Notes under the pieces: model-generated
What the model was told of the DNA's origin: nothing
Seen by the model: only the letters and a program-made list of their open reading frames with translations
The model's database searches: none
Made by a program: the position numbers and the translations under genes
Shown here: positions 15,776 to 24,637 of the stretch, one piece after another
How the letters are laid out: each line of letters opens with the position of its first letter
Position numbering within the stretch: position 1 is the first letter of the stretch
Source of the DNA: Thermoflexus hugenholtzii JAD2
GTDB lineage: Bacteria > Chloroflexota > Limnocylindria > Limnocylindrales > Limnocylindraceae
Direction: 5' to 3'
NCBI GenBank assembly: GCA_945862225.1
Contig: CAMAXG010000003.1
Span: 1 to 45,996, forward strand
Length of the DNA stretch: 45,996 bases

Positions 15776-16744
15776 CTAGGGGGCTGCGACGGTTTCGCCA
15801 ATCAGGCGCAAGAGTGAGTCGCTACCGCGCGCATCCTGCGATAGCTCCCAGATCATGATTCCGCCTGCCAACTGCAGGGCAAGCTCCGTCTTGCGCCGAA
15901 TCGTTGCGGGCCCGTTGTAGTTCTGCTCAAAACCCTTGAAGAGGATGCGATCACCGCTTGCGGTCGCTGGGTCGCTTGCGAGCAGGGTGCGGTAGGTTGC
16001 ACCACCGGGGCGGGCGTAAAACGGCACCCCAAGCACGAGCTTGTCGGGATGAATGCCTCGGGCAAGCCAGCTCGTGATCGAACGTTCGGCCATCGCAAAC
16101 GACGAGTGATCGGTTCTCGGTCCGTCGTACGCCATGAGGTTGATGAAGTCGAGAAGCCCAACGGCATCAGTCGAGATCCCATCCGCGTCCGTGGCATCGG
16201 CGAGCACTGCGGCGGTCACCAGCGCCCCCGCAGGGAGCGCCGATCGGAAGTCCATCGCGAGTGCGGCGAAGCGCTCCGCCGATGCCCCGGCATTTGGATA
16301 CTCCCAATCAATGTCGACCCCGTCGAGTTGGTAGGTGGCACAAAAATCAGCCACGCGCTTCGCGAGCTTTGCGCGAATTGCTGGATCCGCCGCGAGCGTC
16401 TCAAACTCCTTATCCCACCCCCAGCCTCCAACAGCGATGAGCACCTTGACGTCATGTTTCTTCGCTTGCGCAACAACGTTGCGTAAATGATTCGGCGCAC
16501 CGAACGGTCGAGTCGTGCCATTCGCCCGTGGAATGAGGAAGGAGTAATTGATGTGCGTCAGGATCGAGAAGTCAATCGCATCGATGTTTGCCGCCGGCGT
16601 CACATATCCAACGACCTTGAATGGTTGAGTTCGCGCGATTGGTGTCGGGCTTGGCGACGCCGTCGGAACCACCGAAGCCGAGCAGCCGATAAGTACGAGT
16701 GCAAGGCCCACGGCACTCCAGGTTGCTCGTACAAAGCGCACCAT
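15776..16744 (-). CDS. Glycoside hydrolase family 18 lipoprotein
   Basis: 322-residue lipoprotein with a chitinase-like GH18 barrel. The signal peptide ends in the lipobox LIGC (Cys21), followed by a Ser/Pro/Thr linker (SPSPTP). VLIAVGGWGW is the conserved strand 3, and LDGVDIDWEYP contains the DxxDxDxE catalytic motif (Asp141, Asp144, Asp146, Glu148). FINLMAYD and the late GGIMIWELSQD are the remaining family strands. It should act on N-acetylglucosamine polymers outside the cell, for instance chitin or peptidoglycan. The start overlaps the stop of the serine hydrolase gene as TGATG, so upstream ATGs in the open frame are rejected. Confidence 0.92.
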   Translation of the reverse strand: MVRFVRATWSAVGLALVLIGCSASVVPTASPSPTPIARTQPFKVVGYVTPAANIDAIDFSILTHINYSFLIPRANGTTRPFGAPNHLRNVVAQAKKHDVKVLIAVGGWGWDKEFETLAADPAIRAKLAKRVADFCATYQLDGVDIDWEYPNAGASAERFAALAMDFRSALPAGALVTAAVLADATDADGISTDAVGLLDFINLMAYDGPRTDHSSFAMAERSITSWLARGIHPDKLVLGVPFYARPGGATYRTLLASDPATASGDRILFKGFEQNYNGPATIRRKTELALQLAGGIMIWELSQDARGSDSLLRLIGETVAAP

Positions 16745-19449
16745 CAGCGCAGCGTCTTCACAGTGCCAAGGTCGATGCGCGGCGATGGCCCGGCCGGGGC
16801 AGACCAGGCGACGAGCGTCACCTTGTAGGTGACCCCTTTGACGAGGCCAGTGATGGTGCACGTAGCGGCAGCCCCTGCGACCTGCGTGACCGCTGTTCCA
16901 GCAAGCGTGCAGGTGCGCGTCGTTCGACCCTTAGCGGTAGCGGTAGCGATCCAGCCAGTTGCAAGGGTGGAATCGGCGGGGAGCGTCCAGTCGACGCGAA
17001 TGGTGCCGCGACCCGCCGTGAGCGTTGCGCCAACAGGGGCGCCAGGCGCCTGGGTCGCCCAGACTCCGATGCAGCGCCCGCCGTTGCCGCCAGGAGCTGC
17101 GCTCCGCACTCGTGTCGCCGCATACACCGTTCCGAATGCGCTCGACGCGAGGGCGTCGGGCTCAATGGCAAGACCAGCGCCGATCGTTGTGTACCGCTGC
17201 GTGATGGGGTCCCATAGTGCGAGATTCGGCGAATTCAACGCGCCGGCATTGGCGAAGTAGCCGCCAACAGCAACGGTGCCGTCGGAGAGTGTGGTCATCG
17301 CCGTAACCCACGCCGTGCGTCGCGGGTAACTGACGCCGCCGCCCAGCGCGACCCAGCCACCAGGAGCGGCGGGTTCAATCATCTGGACCGCTTCGCCATA
17401 CCAGCCAACGCCACGCCCAATGAGTGGATGGCCGAGTGAATCAATGACCATACTCGTCGGAAGGTCAGAGAAGAGTCGAGCGTCACCGATCGCGCTCCAG
17501 TCTTTCGTTGTGGGGTTCCATGTTGACACCAGCCCATCAGTAAACTGACCGGCGGCGTAGACGGTGCCGTCGCCTGCGAGCGCAGCGGTGACAACGTCAG
17601 ATTTCACTCCGGTGCCAAGGGCGAGCCAGCGCTTCCGTGCTGGGTTCCACGTTGCGATGTTTGCCGAGGCGATGCCGCCCGCGCGCGTAAAGCGGCCCCC
17701 GACCAGCAGGTTGCCACTCGCTGCGTCCAGCGAGAGTGTTCTGGCGAAAACCCCTTTGCCGGTGAGGCCTGTGCCGACCTTTGACCAGAGCCCAGTTTTG
17801 AGATTGAGCTGGGCGATCCCAACAGCTGCAACGCGGCGGTTGCCCCGCGTCACGCTGCTGAAGTTGCCAGCGACATAGAGGAGTTTCCGCGAGGCATCAA
17901 CGGCCAACGCGTACACCGAGGCGACGCGCCCGTTAGAGGTCTTCAGACTTGCGAGGGCCTGCCACGCGCCCGTCCGCGGGTCGAGCACCGCAAGCCCCGC
18001 GACGGCACTACCGGCCGCCTTCGTCAGTCCTGTGCCGCCAACGACGAGGCGCCCATCGGGGAGCTCAACCATCGATGTCGTGCCGCCCACCCAACCGGTG
18101 GAAGAGCCGAGAGCGATCCAGCGGGCAGCCAGAGCATCGCTGCTGCTGATCGGTGTGGGATCACCGCAGTAGTCGGCAGGGAGAACCACCGGCGCGTCGG
18201 GTGGCTCCGGGTCGCCGCTGTCGGCAGCGGTGGGGCGCGGTAGGCCACTACCATCAACTGCGGGCTGATCAATCAACTTGAAGAGTTCCATAACAAGATC
18301 GTCGGCGAACGAGTTCCTTGTCGGCGAGCCGTTCGCCACCGCAGCGATGGTGATCCCCAGCGTGGGAATTCGCTTGAGTGAGCTCGTGACGCCAGAGAAT
18401 CCACCATCGTGGCCGTACGTGCGCAGTTCGCCGAGCCAGGTTCGATCCACTTGTGTGCCGTAGTTGTAGAGCCATGATGCCCAGGTTCGATATCCGATTC
18501 CGTTCATCGCGAGCGTTGCCTCACCCTCGGTGAGTCGGTTCCCCCAGAAGAGCTCACCGAATCGTGCAAGGTCGCGTGGCGTGGAGAGCATGTCACCTGC
18601 GCCACGCAAGATCGTGCCGACCGCCTTGCTCGGCCCCCAGCTCGCAAAGCCGTATGGCTTGCCGCTCATGTGTGGCCGCGCCGCGCCAACTTTTGGTCCC
18701 CAGCCTGTCTCAGTCATGTTCATTGGATCAAGGAGCAGCGACTGCACCAGCGACTTCCAGCCAACACCAGTAGCGCGTTCAGCGGCGATTGTGAAGAGAG
18801 TGAAGCCTGAGTTGGAATACGAGAAGTTCCCAACCGTTGTCGGGGAGAGCAGCCCCTGCACGGCCGTCAGTGGCGTCACCTTGGCGTTCTGATTTCTGCT
18901 CAGCCACCCCATTCTGGAGTCCTTGTCGGTCAGCCAGTCGCTCATCCCTGATCGATGCAACAGCAACTGCGCAATGGTGACTTCAGGTTTCACGTCAGCT
19001 TCGGGTACGAGATCAGAGGCGCGTGTGCTAAGTGGCAAGATTCCACAGCGATCAAGGAGCAGCGCCACTGCGGCGGTCATTGCCTTGCTGGTACTCGCGA
19101 TGGTGAATGGCATTGCGGGCGTAACGACACGCTTGCTCTTCGTATCACCAACACCAACGGCAGCGGTGAGGCTGCGGCCATCATCCCAGCGAATGGCGAC
19201 GGAGACGCCGGGGTGGCGGGTTCGACGCGCCTTCTGCCAGGCAACCACTTTGGCGGTGAGGGCCTTTGCAAGAGTGGGGTCAACTGCGCGCGCCGGTGGG
19301 AGCGGGACAGGGCGTGCCGCACAGGTGCGCCAATCCACTGGATCCGTCGCGGCAACCGGCGCCACCGATTGACCCGAGAGGCTGATGGCGACGGTGAGCA
19401 GCGCGACGCAGAGGCGGACGGTGCGGTGCGGCACGGCGGCAGATGGCAT
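16744..19449 (-). CDS. Secreted serine hydrolase (class C beta-lactamase fold) with beta-propeller and FN3-like C-terminus
   Basis: 901 residues in three parts. After a signal peptide (about 34 residues), residues 55-400 are a penicillin-binding-protein-like serine hydrolase with IASTSK (Ser119, Lys122), FSYSNSGF (Tyr-Ser-Asn) and YGHDGG as the third motif. Residues 440-800 hold about six repeats that pair a GGxF-type strand with a closing WxxLGxG strand (for example WSKVGTGL, WLALGTGV, WVALGGGV), a beta-propeller pattern. The last 95 residues resemble a fibronectin type III domain. It is probably exported and cuts an ester or amide such as a peptidoglycan stem peptide; the substrate is unknown. 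It is coupled by TGATG to the GH18 lipoprotein. Confidence 0.85.
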   Translation of the reverse strand: MPSAAVPHRTVRLCVALLTVAISLSGQSVAPVAATDPVDWRTCAARPVPLPPARAVDPTLAKALTAKVVAWQKARRTRHPGVSVAIRWDDGRSLTAAVGVGDTKSKRVVTPAMPFTIASTSKAMTAAVALLLDRCGILPLSTRASDLVPEADVKPEVTIAQLLLHRSGMSDWLTDKDSRMGWLSRNQNAKVTPLTAVQGLLSPTTVGNFSYSNSGFTLFTIAAERATGVGWKSLVQSLLLDPMNMTETGWGPKVGAARPHMSGKPYGFASWGPSKAVGTILRGAGDMLSTPRDLARFGELFWGNRLTEGEATLAMNGIGYRTWASWLYNYGTQVDRTWLGELRTYGHDGGFSGVTSSLKRIPTLGITIAAVANGSPTRNSFADDLVMELFKLIDQPAVDGSGLPRPTAADSGDPEPPDAPVVLPADYCGDPTPISSSDALAARWIALGSSTGWVGGTTSMVELPDGRLVVGGTGLTKAAGSAVAGLAVLDPRTGAWQALASLKTSNGRVASVYALAVDASRKLLYVAGNFSSVTRGNRRVAAVGIAQLNLKTGLWSKVGTGLTGKGVFARTLSLDAASGNLLVGGRFTRAGGIASANIATWNPARKRWLALGTGVKSDVVTAALAGDGTVYAAGQFTDGLVSTWNPTTKDWSAIGDARLFSDLPTSMVIDSLGHPLIGRGVGWYGEAVQMIEPAAPGGWVALGGGVSYPRRTAWVTAMTTLSDGTVAVGGYFANAGALNSPNLALWDPITQRYTTIGAGLAIEPDALASSAFGTVYAATRVRSAAPGGNGGRCIGVWATQAPGAPVGATLTAGRGTIRVDWTLPADSTLATGWIATATAKGRTTRTCTLAGTAVTQVAGAAATCTITGLVKGVTYKVTLVAWSAPAGPSPRIDLGTVKTLR

Positions 19450-19455
19450 GCAGCG

Positions 19456-19461
19456 ATTCTA
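19456..19461 (-). promoter_or_regulatory. -10 element TAGAAT of leaderless serine hydrolase gene
   Basis: TAGAAT on the minus strand ends six bases before ATG 19449. No ribosome site is present. Confidence 0.55.
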
Positions 19462-19485
19462 CCGCTCTACGCTCCGAGGGAGCCG

Positions 19486-19491
19486 TACAAT
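19486..19491 (+). promoter_or_regulatory. -10 element TACAAT for the P450 transcript
   Basis: TACAAT lies 40 bases before the small frame at 19532 and 84 bases before the P450 ATG, on the plus strand. It is the best -10 in the divergent spacer. Confidence 0.4.
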
Positions 19492-19531
19492 CGGCGGAGC
19501 GAGCCGTGTGGCGCGCACGAGCTAGGAGGGC

Positions 19532-19579
19532 ATGGAGATAGTCTCTGGTTCGCGACAATTCACACCTCAGTACGCATGA
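19532..19579 (+). CDS. Candidate 15-residue upstream peptide coupled to P450
   Basis: Frame of 15 codons (MEIVSGSRQFTPQYA) whose TGA overlaps the P450 ATG as ATGA. TAGGAGGG (19523-19530) precedes it, though only two bases separate the AGGAGG core from the ATG, which is shorter than ideal. The P450 ATG itself has no ribosome site, so coupling through this peptide would explain how it is translated. Alternatively the P450 starts by another route and this frame is accidental. Confidence 0.3.
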   Translation: MEIVSGSRQFTPQYA

Positions 19580-20631
19580 GCGGCCCGACACGGATTGAAC
19601 GCCTACCGCGCATCACTGGCTACGACGCCGTCCGAGCGGCAGGAAGAAACTTTGAACGATTTTCGTCGCTCCACCAAGGCGACGAAGATGTACGCGACTA
19701 TCGACAGCTGCCGCTGGAGGCGGACCCGCCGCTGCACTCTGCGCTGCGCGCGTTTCTTGTTCCCTTCTTCTCTAAGGGATCACTCGCGCCACACCAGCAC
19801 CACATTGACGCGGATGCGCGTGCGCTAATCGCTCCGCTGGCGCACAGTGATCTTGAACTGGTTCGCGGGGTTGGCCTCCCACTTGTGGTGCGCACCATCG
19901 CGCGGCTCCTCGACCGCGAAGGCGACATCGAAGAGTGGGCTTCATGGGGTCCGTCGGTGTGGGGTGATCACGATGGGCGACGCGACGGCACGGCGTTGCT
20001 CGGATTCTTGGAGCGTGCCGTTGATGAGGGGGCTGCGGGGCGCGGTGGGCGCCTCTTTAACCTCCTTGCGGCCACACCGATCAACGGTATGGTGCTGAGC
20101 CGTGAGGAGCAGATCGGTGTTGGTAGCCTCCTCCTCGCCGGGGGACGAGATACGGTCATGAACCTGATCTCCGGAATCGCCTGGATGCTCGCGATGCACC
20201 CAGCCCATGCCGACGCCGTGCGAGGCGATGCAGCACTACGGGCAACGTTCATTGAAGAGACGTTGCGGCTTACCACCCCGCTTGGCCTCATGGAGCGCAT
20301 TGATCGCGGTGATGCTGCTGGTAACCCCGCGACTTCGCCACACGTCGGGCTCGACTTTGCCTCAGCCAATCACGATCCCGCCACCTTCACCTGCCCCGCC
20401 GAACTGCGCCTCGACCGCCCCGCAAGCACGCCGCATGTGGCGTTCGGGATTGGTCCTCATGCCTGCGTTGGGGCGCCTCTCGCGCGCATGGAGGCGCATG
20501 CCGTACTTGGCGCACTCTTGGACGCGGCGCCAAACGGATGGCAGATCGTTCACTGCGAAGCACAGTACCGAACAGTTGACGGGAGAGAGGTTCCCGCAAG
20601 CTTCCAGCGCCTGGTGATCGCTGCTCGCTAG
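19576..20631 (+). CDS. Cytochrome P450, short N-terminus
   Basis: 351-residue soluble bacterial P450 monooxygenase. Motifs present: the C-helix region PLEADPPLHSALRAFLVPFFS, the I-helix AGGRDT (188-193), ExxR as EETLR (Glu228, Arg231), the aANxDP equivalent ASANHDPATF and the heme loop FGIGPHACVG with ligand Cys297. Bacterial P450s are usually near 400 residues; here the DPP.H motif falls at residue 50 instead of roughly 85-95, so the N-terminal strand and A-helix region is missing. The open frame upstream to 18955 is antisense to the serine hydrolase and looks unlike P450. No ferredoxin or reductase gene is adjacent. Substrate unknown. Confidence 0.88.
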   Translation: MSGPTRIERLPRITGYDAVRAAGRNFERFSSLHQGDEDVRDYRQLPLEADPPLHSALRAFLVPFFSKGSLAPHQHHIDADARALIAPLAHSDLELVRGVGLPLVVRTIARLLDREGDIEEWASWGPSVWGDHDGRRDGTALLGFLERAVDEGAAGRGGRLFNLLAATPINGMVLSREEQIGVGSLLLAGGRDTVMNLISGIAWMLAMHPAHADAVRGDAALRATFIEETLRLTTPLGLMERIDRGDAAGNPATSPHVGLDFASANHDPATFTCPAELRLDRPASTPHVAFGIGPHACVGAPLARMEAHAVLGALLDAAPNGWQIVHCEAQYRTVDGREVPASFQRLVIAAR

Positions 20632-20640
20632 CTCAGGCAG

Positions 20641-22503
20641 CTACGCGTGCAGCCCGAACTGCACCGCGGCGAGTTCAGCGTAGAGGCCGCCGTTGGCGCG
20701 CAGTTCTTCATGTCGACCGCGCTCCACGATGGTGCCGTGATCCAAGACGATGATCTGATCTGCCGAAGCAACGGTGCTCAGCCGGTGCGCCACGGCGATG
20801 GTGGTGCGGCCCGCCATGGCGCGCTCGAGCGCCTGCTGCACATGGCGCTCCGAGACCGAGTCGAGTGCCGAGGTCGCCTCGTCGAGCAAGAGGATTGGTG
20901 GGTCCTTCAAGAGCACGCGGGCGATGGCAAGGCGCTGACGCTCACCACCAGAGAGCTTGTAGCCGCGCTCCCCTACGACGGTATCGAGCCCCTGCGGCAA
21001 CTCCTTGATGCGCTCTTCCAGCGATGCTCCCGCAAGTGCCGCGAGGATCTGTGTGTCGCTTGCCTCTGGTCGGGCATAGAGCAGGTTGTCGCGGATGCTC
21101 GCATGCAGCAGGTGCGTCTCTTGGGTCACGACGCCGATCATCTCGCCGAGCGATCGCAACTTGATCCCGCGCACATCCACACCATCAACCTGCACCGATC
21201 CGGCGCTCGCATCCCAGAAGCGTGGAATCAAACTCAAGATCGTGCTCTTCCCTGAGCCTGATGGGCCAACGAGCGCGGTGAGGCTCCCTGATTCGGCGGT
21301 GAACGAGATGTTTGTGAGACCGAAGGAATCACGCCTCTGTCGACCCTGGCCCTCGGGTGGCTGCGGATAGCGGAAGCCGACATCGCGCACAGAGACCTGC
21401 CCGCGAACTCCAGCGCGCGTCAGTGTTACCGCGTTCGGCGCGTCCACAATTTCTGGAACAAGGTCGAGGTAGGCAAAGATGCGCTCAAAGAGCGCGAGGC
21501 TTCCACCGATCTCGACCTGCAGACCGAGCAGTGAGGCGAGTGGGAAGAAGAGGCGGCTCTGCAGTGTGGTGAAGGCGACGATGTCACCAATGGTTGGCGC
21601 ATCTGGCGCGCCAGCGACAGAGAGTGAACCAGCGACGAAGTAGACCAGCGCCGGAATGCCGCTGAATACGACTTGCACCACCACGCCGACCCAGCGACCA
21701 GTGAGCGCTTGCCGCAACTGCAGTGTGGCGAGCTCACCGGAGCGATGCGTGAATCGCTCAGCACCAGCCTCAGAGCGACCGAACGACTTGGCAAGAAGTG
21801 CGCCGCCCACGGAGAGGTGCTCTTCAGCAATAGAGGTCAGGTCGGCAAGCGCCGTCTGCACCTCACCACTCGCCTTGCGGCGGGCCGCTGAGGCCTTTGA
21901 GCTTAAGAAGAGGAAGAGCGGCGCAACGGCAACGCTCACCGCTGTGAGGCGCCAGTCGATGATTGTCATCGCCACCAACGTTGAGACGACGATGGCAATG
22001 CTTGATGCCAAGTTCGCGGCGGCGTCACTGACGACTGACTGCACGCCAGAGACATCGTTGGTGAGGCGGCTCTGAATCTCGCCGGTGCGTGTCTCTGAGA
22101 AGAAGCGGATCGGCATCGACTGCACATGGGTGAAGAGGGCGTTGCGCAGGTCGCGCATCACGAACTGGCCAACCGAGGCGGTAAGCCACGCCTGGGCGAG
22201 TCCAATGCCACCGTTGACGATCGGCACCACCACCATCAGCCCGGCGTAGAGGGCCAGCAGGCCAAGATCGCGCTGCGGAATCGCCTCGTCGATGAGGAGC
22301 TTTAGTAGATACGGGTTGGCGAGCCCCAAGATGCTCGACCCAAGGATGGCGAGCCCAATGACGCTCAGTCGCCCTCGATATGGCCCAAAGAACTTGGCCG
22401 CTCGTCGTAGTAGCGGCAGCGCCGCCCCGGCCGGCTTCGTTGGGCCGGTGTCATCGCCGCCGAACATGTGGCCACCACGACCTGAACCCATGCCGCCGCT
22501 CAT
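20641..22503 (-). CDS. ABC exporter, fused membrane and ATPase domains
   Basis: 620-residue half-transporter of the MsbA/BmrA type. A Gly/Met-rich N-terminus is followed by six membrane segments (about residues 40-320) and the ATPase domain with GPSGSGKST, a Q-loop at VTQETHLLHASIRDNLLYARP, the signature LSGGERQRLAIARVLL, Walker B ILLLDEATSALDS and the switch VAHRLSTV. No partner gene is adjacent, so it probably works as a homodimer exporting lipids or hydrophobic compounds. The ATG overlaps the stop of an 18-residue leaderless frame as ATGA and has no clear ribosome site of its own. Confidence 0.93.
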   Translation of the reverse strand: MSGGMGSGRGGHMFGGDDTGPTKPAGAALPLLRRAAKFFGPYRGRLSVIGLAILGSSILGLANPYLLKLLIDEAIPQRDLGLLALYAGLMVVVPIVNGGIGLAQAWLTASVGQFVMRDLRNALFTHVQSMPIRFFSETRTGEIQSRLTNDVSGVQSVVSDAAANLASSIAIVVSTLVAMTIIDWRLTAVSVAVAPLFLFLSSKASAARRKASGEVQTALADLTSIAEEHLSVGGALLAKSFGRSEAGAERFTHRSGELATLQLRQALTGRWVGVVVQVVFSGIPALVYFVAGSLSVAGAPDAPTIGDIVAFTTLQSRLFFPLASLLGLQVEIGGSLALFERIFAYLDLVPEIVDAPNAVTLTRAGVRGQVSVRDVGFRYPQPPEGQGRQRRDSFGLTNISFTAESGSLTALVGPSGSGKSTILSLIPRFWDASAGSVQVDGVDVRGIKLRSLGEMIGVVTQETHLLHASIRDNLLYARPEASDTQILAALAGASLEERIKELPQGLDTVVGERGYKLSGGERQRLAIARVLLKDPPILLLDEATSALDSVSERHVQQALERAMAGRTTIAVAHRLSTVASADQIIVLDHGTIVERGRHEELRANGGLYAELAAVQFGLHA

Positions 22504-22556
22504 GCGGGCACGGCGAAGAGGGCGAGGGCGTTACGCGTCGGTAGGCGATTGGGCAT
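22500..22556 (-). CDS. Candidate leaderless 18-residue peptide coupled to ABC exporter
   Basis: Frame of 18 codons beginning MPNRLPTRN and ending TGA inside the exporter start (ATGA). TAGAAT ends six bases before its ATG, the spacing used by leaderless genes here. It could deliver ribosomes to the exporter gene, or regulate it if its translation is sensitive to a drug or an amino acid. The peptide is hydrophobic at its end (LALFAVPA). The sequence evidence is positional only. Confidence 0.4.
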   Translation of the reverse strand: MPNRLPTRNALALFAVPA

Positions 22557-22575
22557 GGCGGGATTCTATCCCGCC
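22557..22575. promoter_or_regulatory. Palindrome enclosing the exporter -10 (operator or cysE terminator)
   Basis: GGCGGGAT and ATCCCGCC form a perfect eight-base inverted repeat around three bases. The minus-strand TAGAAT (22563-22568) sits in its centre, and the cysE stop lies six bases away. It may be a repressor operator on the exporter promoter or the hairpin ending cysE mRNA. No T-run follows. Confidence 0.45.
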
Positions 22576-22580
22576 GAGCG

Positions 22581-23471
22581 TTAGATCCCTGAACCCTCGG
22601 CAGCGAGCTCGTCGGTGCGCACGCGTGCCTGCGAAAGTTGGCTCCCAGCAGGAACGCTCTTCGTCAGCCATACGTTGCCGCCGATCGTTGAACCGCGTCC
22701 AACGGTGATGCGACCCAGGACCGTCGCCCCGGAGTAGATCACCACGTCGTCTTCGATGATCGGGTGCCGAGGCTGGCCCTTTACGAGGTTGCCGTCTTCA
22801 CCCTTCGGGAAGCTCTTGGAGCCAAGGGTGACGCCTTGATACAGGCGCACGCCACTCCCGATGATCGCCGTCTCGCCGATCACCACGCCGGTGCCATGGT
22901 CAATAAAGAAGCGCTCGCCAATCGTTGCGCCGGGGTGAATGTCGATTCCCGTTGCGGAGTGCGCCGCCTCCGATGCGATGCGCGGCAGGAGCGGCACGCT
23001 CAACGTATAGAGAAGGTGGGCCATGCGGTGGTCAATCATGGCGCGCACGCCAGGGTAGCCATGCAGGATCTCTGAACGGCTGCGTGCTGCTGGGTCTCCC
23101 GCAAACGCTGCGGCGATATCGCCTTCAATCAGCGTGCGAATCGCGGGGAGCTCGGCCGCGAATGCGCTCGTGACGCGATCGACCTGATCAGGGGCGAGCC
23201 CTTCGCCTGGTCGCTCAGCAGCAAAGAGCACCGTGCATCGTCGGATCTGCTCGCGCAGGCCGGCGAGCGCCGCGGTGAGATGCGCGGCTACTGCCGCATC
23301 GCCATCGGCGGCGACGCCGAGCTCGCGTGGGAAGAGTGCCGCACGCAACTCGGCCAACACGCGTGTGATCTCGCCACGCGATGGGCGGTCGCCCGCCGCC
23401 ACCGCGCCGCCCGCGAGGGCAGCGTCGGCAGCGGTGAGTGCACGACTAAGTTCGTTCACCTCAGAACTCAC
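22581..23471 (-). CDS. cysE: Serine O-acetyltransferase (CysE/EpsC-like)
   Basis: 296-residue acetyltransferase that makes O-acetylserine from serine and acetyl-CoA, the first step of cysteine synthesis. The N-terminal half is the helical EpsC/SAT region, with [31 protein letters not shown]. The left-handed beta-helix follows: [43 protein letters not shown] (catalytic Asp-His pair within IDHGTG), then [18 protein letters not shown]. The GTG start overlaps the cysK stop as GTGA. The C-terminus ends in Ile (GSGI), matching the usual terminal Ile that lets CysE dock into CysK. Confidence 0.95.
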   Translation of the reverse strand: MSSEVNELSRALTAADAALAGGAVAAGDRPSRGEITRVLAELRAALFPRELGVAADGDAAVAAHLTAALAGLREQIRRCTVLFAAERPGEGLAPDQVDRVTSAFAAELPAIRTLIEGDIAAAFAGDPAARSRSEILHGYPGVRAMIDHRMAHLLYTLSVPLLPRIASEAAHSATGIDIHPGATIGERFFIDHGTGVVIGETAIIGSGVRLYQGVTLGSKSFPKGEDGNLVKGQPRHPIIEDDVVIYSGATVLGRITVGRGSTIGGNVWLTKSVPAGSQLSQARVRTDELAAEGSGI

Positions 23472-24457
23472 AGGGCGATGCCGCTGGCATCAAAGAGCCC
23501 CTCGTAGAGCGCGGTGCTCAAGTAGCGCTCGCCCGAATCTGGCAGTACCACCACGATGGTCTTCCCCGCGTTCTCTGGCAGGTGCGCCAACTTCAGCGCA
23601 ACGTGTGCGGCAGCGCCGCATGAGATGCCAACGAGGATCCCCTCTTCGCGAGCGATGCGACGCGCCATGGCGATCGCCTCTTCGTTCGTCACTGACTCAA
23701 CCTGATCAATCAGCGAGATATCAAGAATGTCAGGAACGAATCCTGGCCCGATCCCTTGAATCTTGTGCGGCGCAGGCTGATTTGGCTGGCCAGCAATGCG
23801 CTGCGCAATGACTGGGCTGGTGGCAGGCTCAACGGCAACGATGTGTACCGCCTTACCACGACCCTTCTTGAAGTAGCGAGCGACGCCGGTAATGGTGCCG
23901 CCGGTGCCACTCCCTGCAACGAAGATGTCGACCTTCCCGTCGGTGTCTGCCCAGATCTCTGGACCGGTGGTTGACTCATGAATGGCCGGGCCGGCTGGGT
24001 TTTTGAACTGCTGCAGCAGCACGTAGCGTGCAGGATCTGATGCGGCAATCTCTTCCGCCTTCGCGATCGCGCCGGGCATTCCCTTTGCGCCCTCGGTAAG
24101 CACCAGCGTTGCGCCGTAGGCAACGATGAGCTTGCGTCGCTCAATGCTGACGGTGTCGGGCATGGTGAGGGTGACCTTGTAGCCGCGTGCCGCACCAACC
24201 ATCGCCAAGGCAATGCCGGTGTTGCCGCTCGTTGGCTCAACGATCTCTACGCCTGGCTTCAGTACGCCGCGCTTCTCGGCGTCGAGCACCATGGCGGTGC
24301 CAAGTCGGCACTTCACGGAGTAGGCAGGATTGCGCCCCTCAACCTTGGCAAGCACCGTTGCGGCGGCGCCGTCGGTGACGCGGTTCAGGCGCACGAGTGG
24401 CGTACCGCCAATGGTGATCGCGTTGTCGGAGAAGATCTCTGGGTTCTGAACGCTCAT
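23468..24457 (-). CDS. cysK: Cysteine synthase A (O-acetylserine sulfhydrylase)
   Basis: 329-residue PLP enzyme that converts O-acetylserine and sulfide to cysteine. NPAYSVKCR holds the PLP lysine (Lys49); TSGNTG (76-81) is the substrate loop; GSGTGGT and the late SCGAAAHVA bind the cofactor phosphate and ring. [10 protein letters not shown] is the conserved site near the CysE docking cleft. The usual length and motifs favour CysK over CysM or cystathionine beta-synthase. GGAGGT (24463-24468, minus strand) precedes the ATG. The gene is first in a cysK-cysE operon behind a leader that holds a short Cys-containing frame. Confidence 0.95.
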   Translation of the reverse strand: MSVQNPEIFSDNAITIGGTPLVRLNRVTDGAAATVLAKVEGRNPAYSVKCRLGTAMVLDAEKRGVLKPGVEIVEPTSGNTGIALAMVGAARGYKVTLTMPDTVSIERRKLIVAYGATLVLTEGAKGMPGAIAKAEEIAASDPARYVLLQQFKNPAGPAIHESTTGPEIWADTDGKVDIFVAGSGTGGTITGVARYFKKGRGKAVHIVAVEPATSPVIAQRIAGQPNQPAPHKIQGIGPGFVPDILDISLIDQVESVTNEEAIAMARRIAREEGILVGISCGAAAHVALKLAHLPENAGKTIVVVLPDSGERYLSTALYEGLFDASGIAL

Positions 24458-24538
24458 GTCGGGTACCTCCAGCTACATGGTGGGTGGTGGACTACATCCG
24501 CCGCCCCCTCTGCCGTTTGGTCCCTGGTTGCGATCGCC

Positions 24539-24631
24539 TCAGCGCGCGCAGGACGGCCCGAAGGAGAGCGACGGGCATCGACAGATGCTCGGCTCGCCAG
24601 CGGCTTGGGCAATGAGGTCAGCTGCGGTCAT
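24539..24631 (-). CDS. Candidate Cys-containing leader peptide of cysK-cysE
   Basis: Frame of 30 codons starting MTADLIAQAAGE with Cys at codons 17, 19 and 28 (CRC, then C) and several Ser codons. TACGAT ends exactly six bases before its ATG, as at leaderless genes elsewhere in the window. Its stop lies 81 bases before cysK. The Cys17-Cys19 codons sit inside a GCATC-TGTC-GATGC hairpin, so a ribosome stalled for lack of charged tRNA-Cys would change the downstream folding. Cys-rich upstream frames that control cysteine genes are known in mycobacteria; this one has fewer Cys codons and they are not consecutive. Confidence 0.45.
   Translation of the reverse strand: MTAADLIAQAAGEPSICRCPSLSFGPSCAR
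24556..24588 (-). promoter_or_regulatory. Two competing hairpins in the cysK leader
   Basis: On the minus strand GCATC/GATGC (24584-24588 with 24575-24579) makes a five-base stem with a TGTC loop, and GCCCG/CGGGC (24572-24576 with 24556-24560) makes a second stem. They share bases 24575-24576, so they cannot form together. The first contains the Cys codons of the leader frame. Structures are drawn by eye. Confidence 0.35.
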
Positions 24632-24637
24632 ATGGAT

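Noticed and set aside
18955-19575. Long upstream extension of the P450 frame (to 18955)
   Set aside because: It is antisense to the start of the serine hydrolase gene and has no P450-like sequence; the family match begins near residue 10 of the 19576 start.
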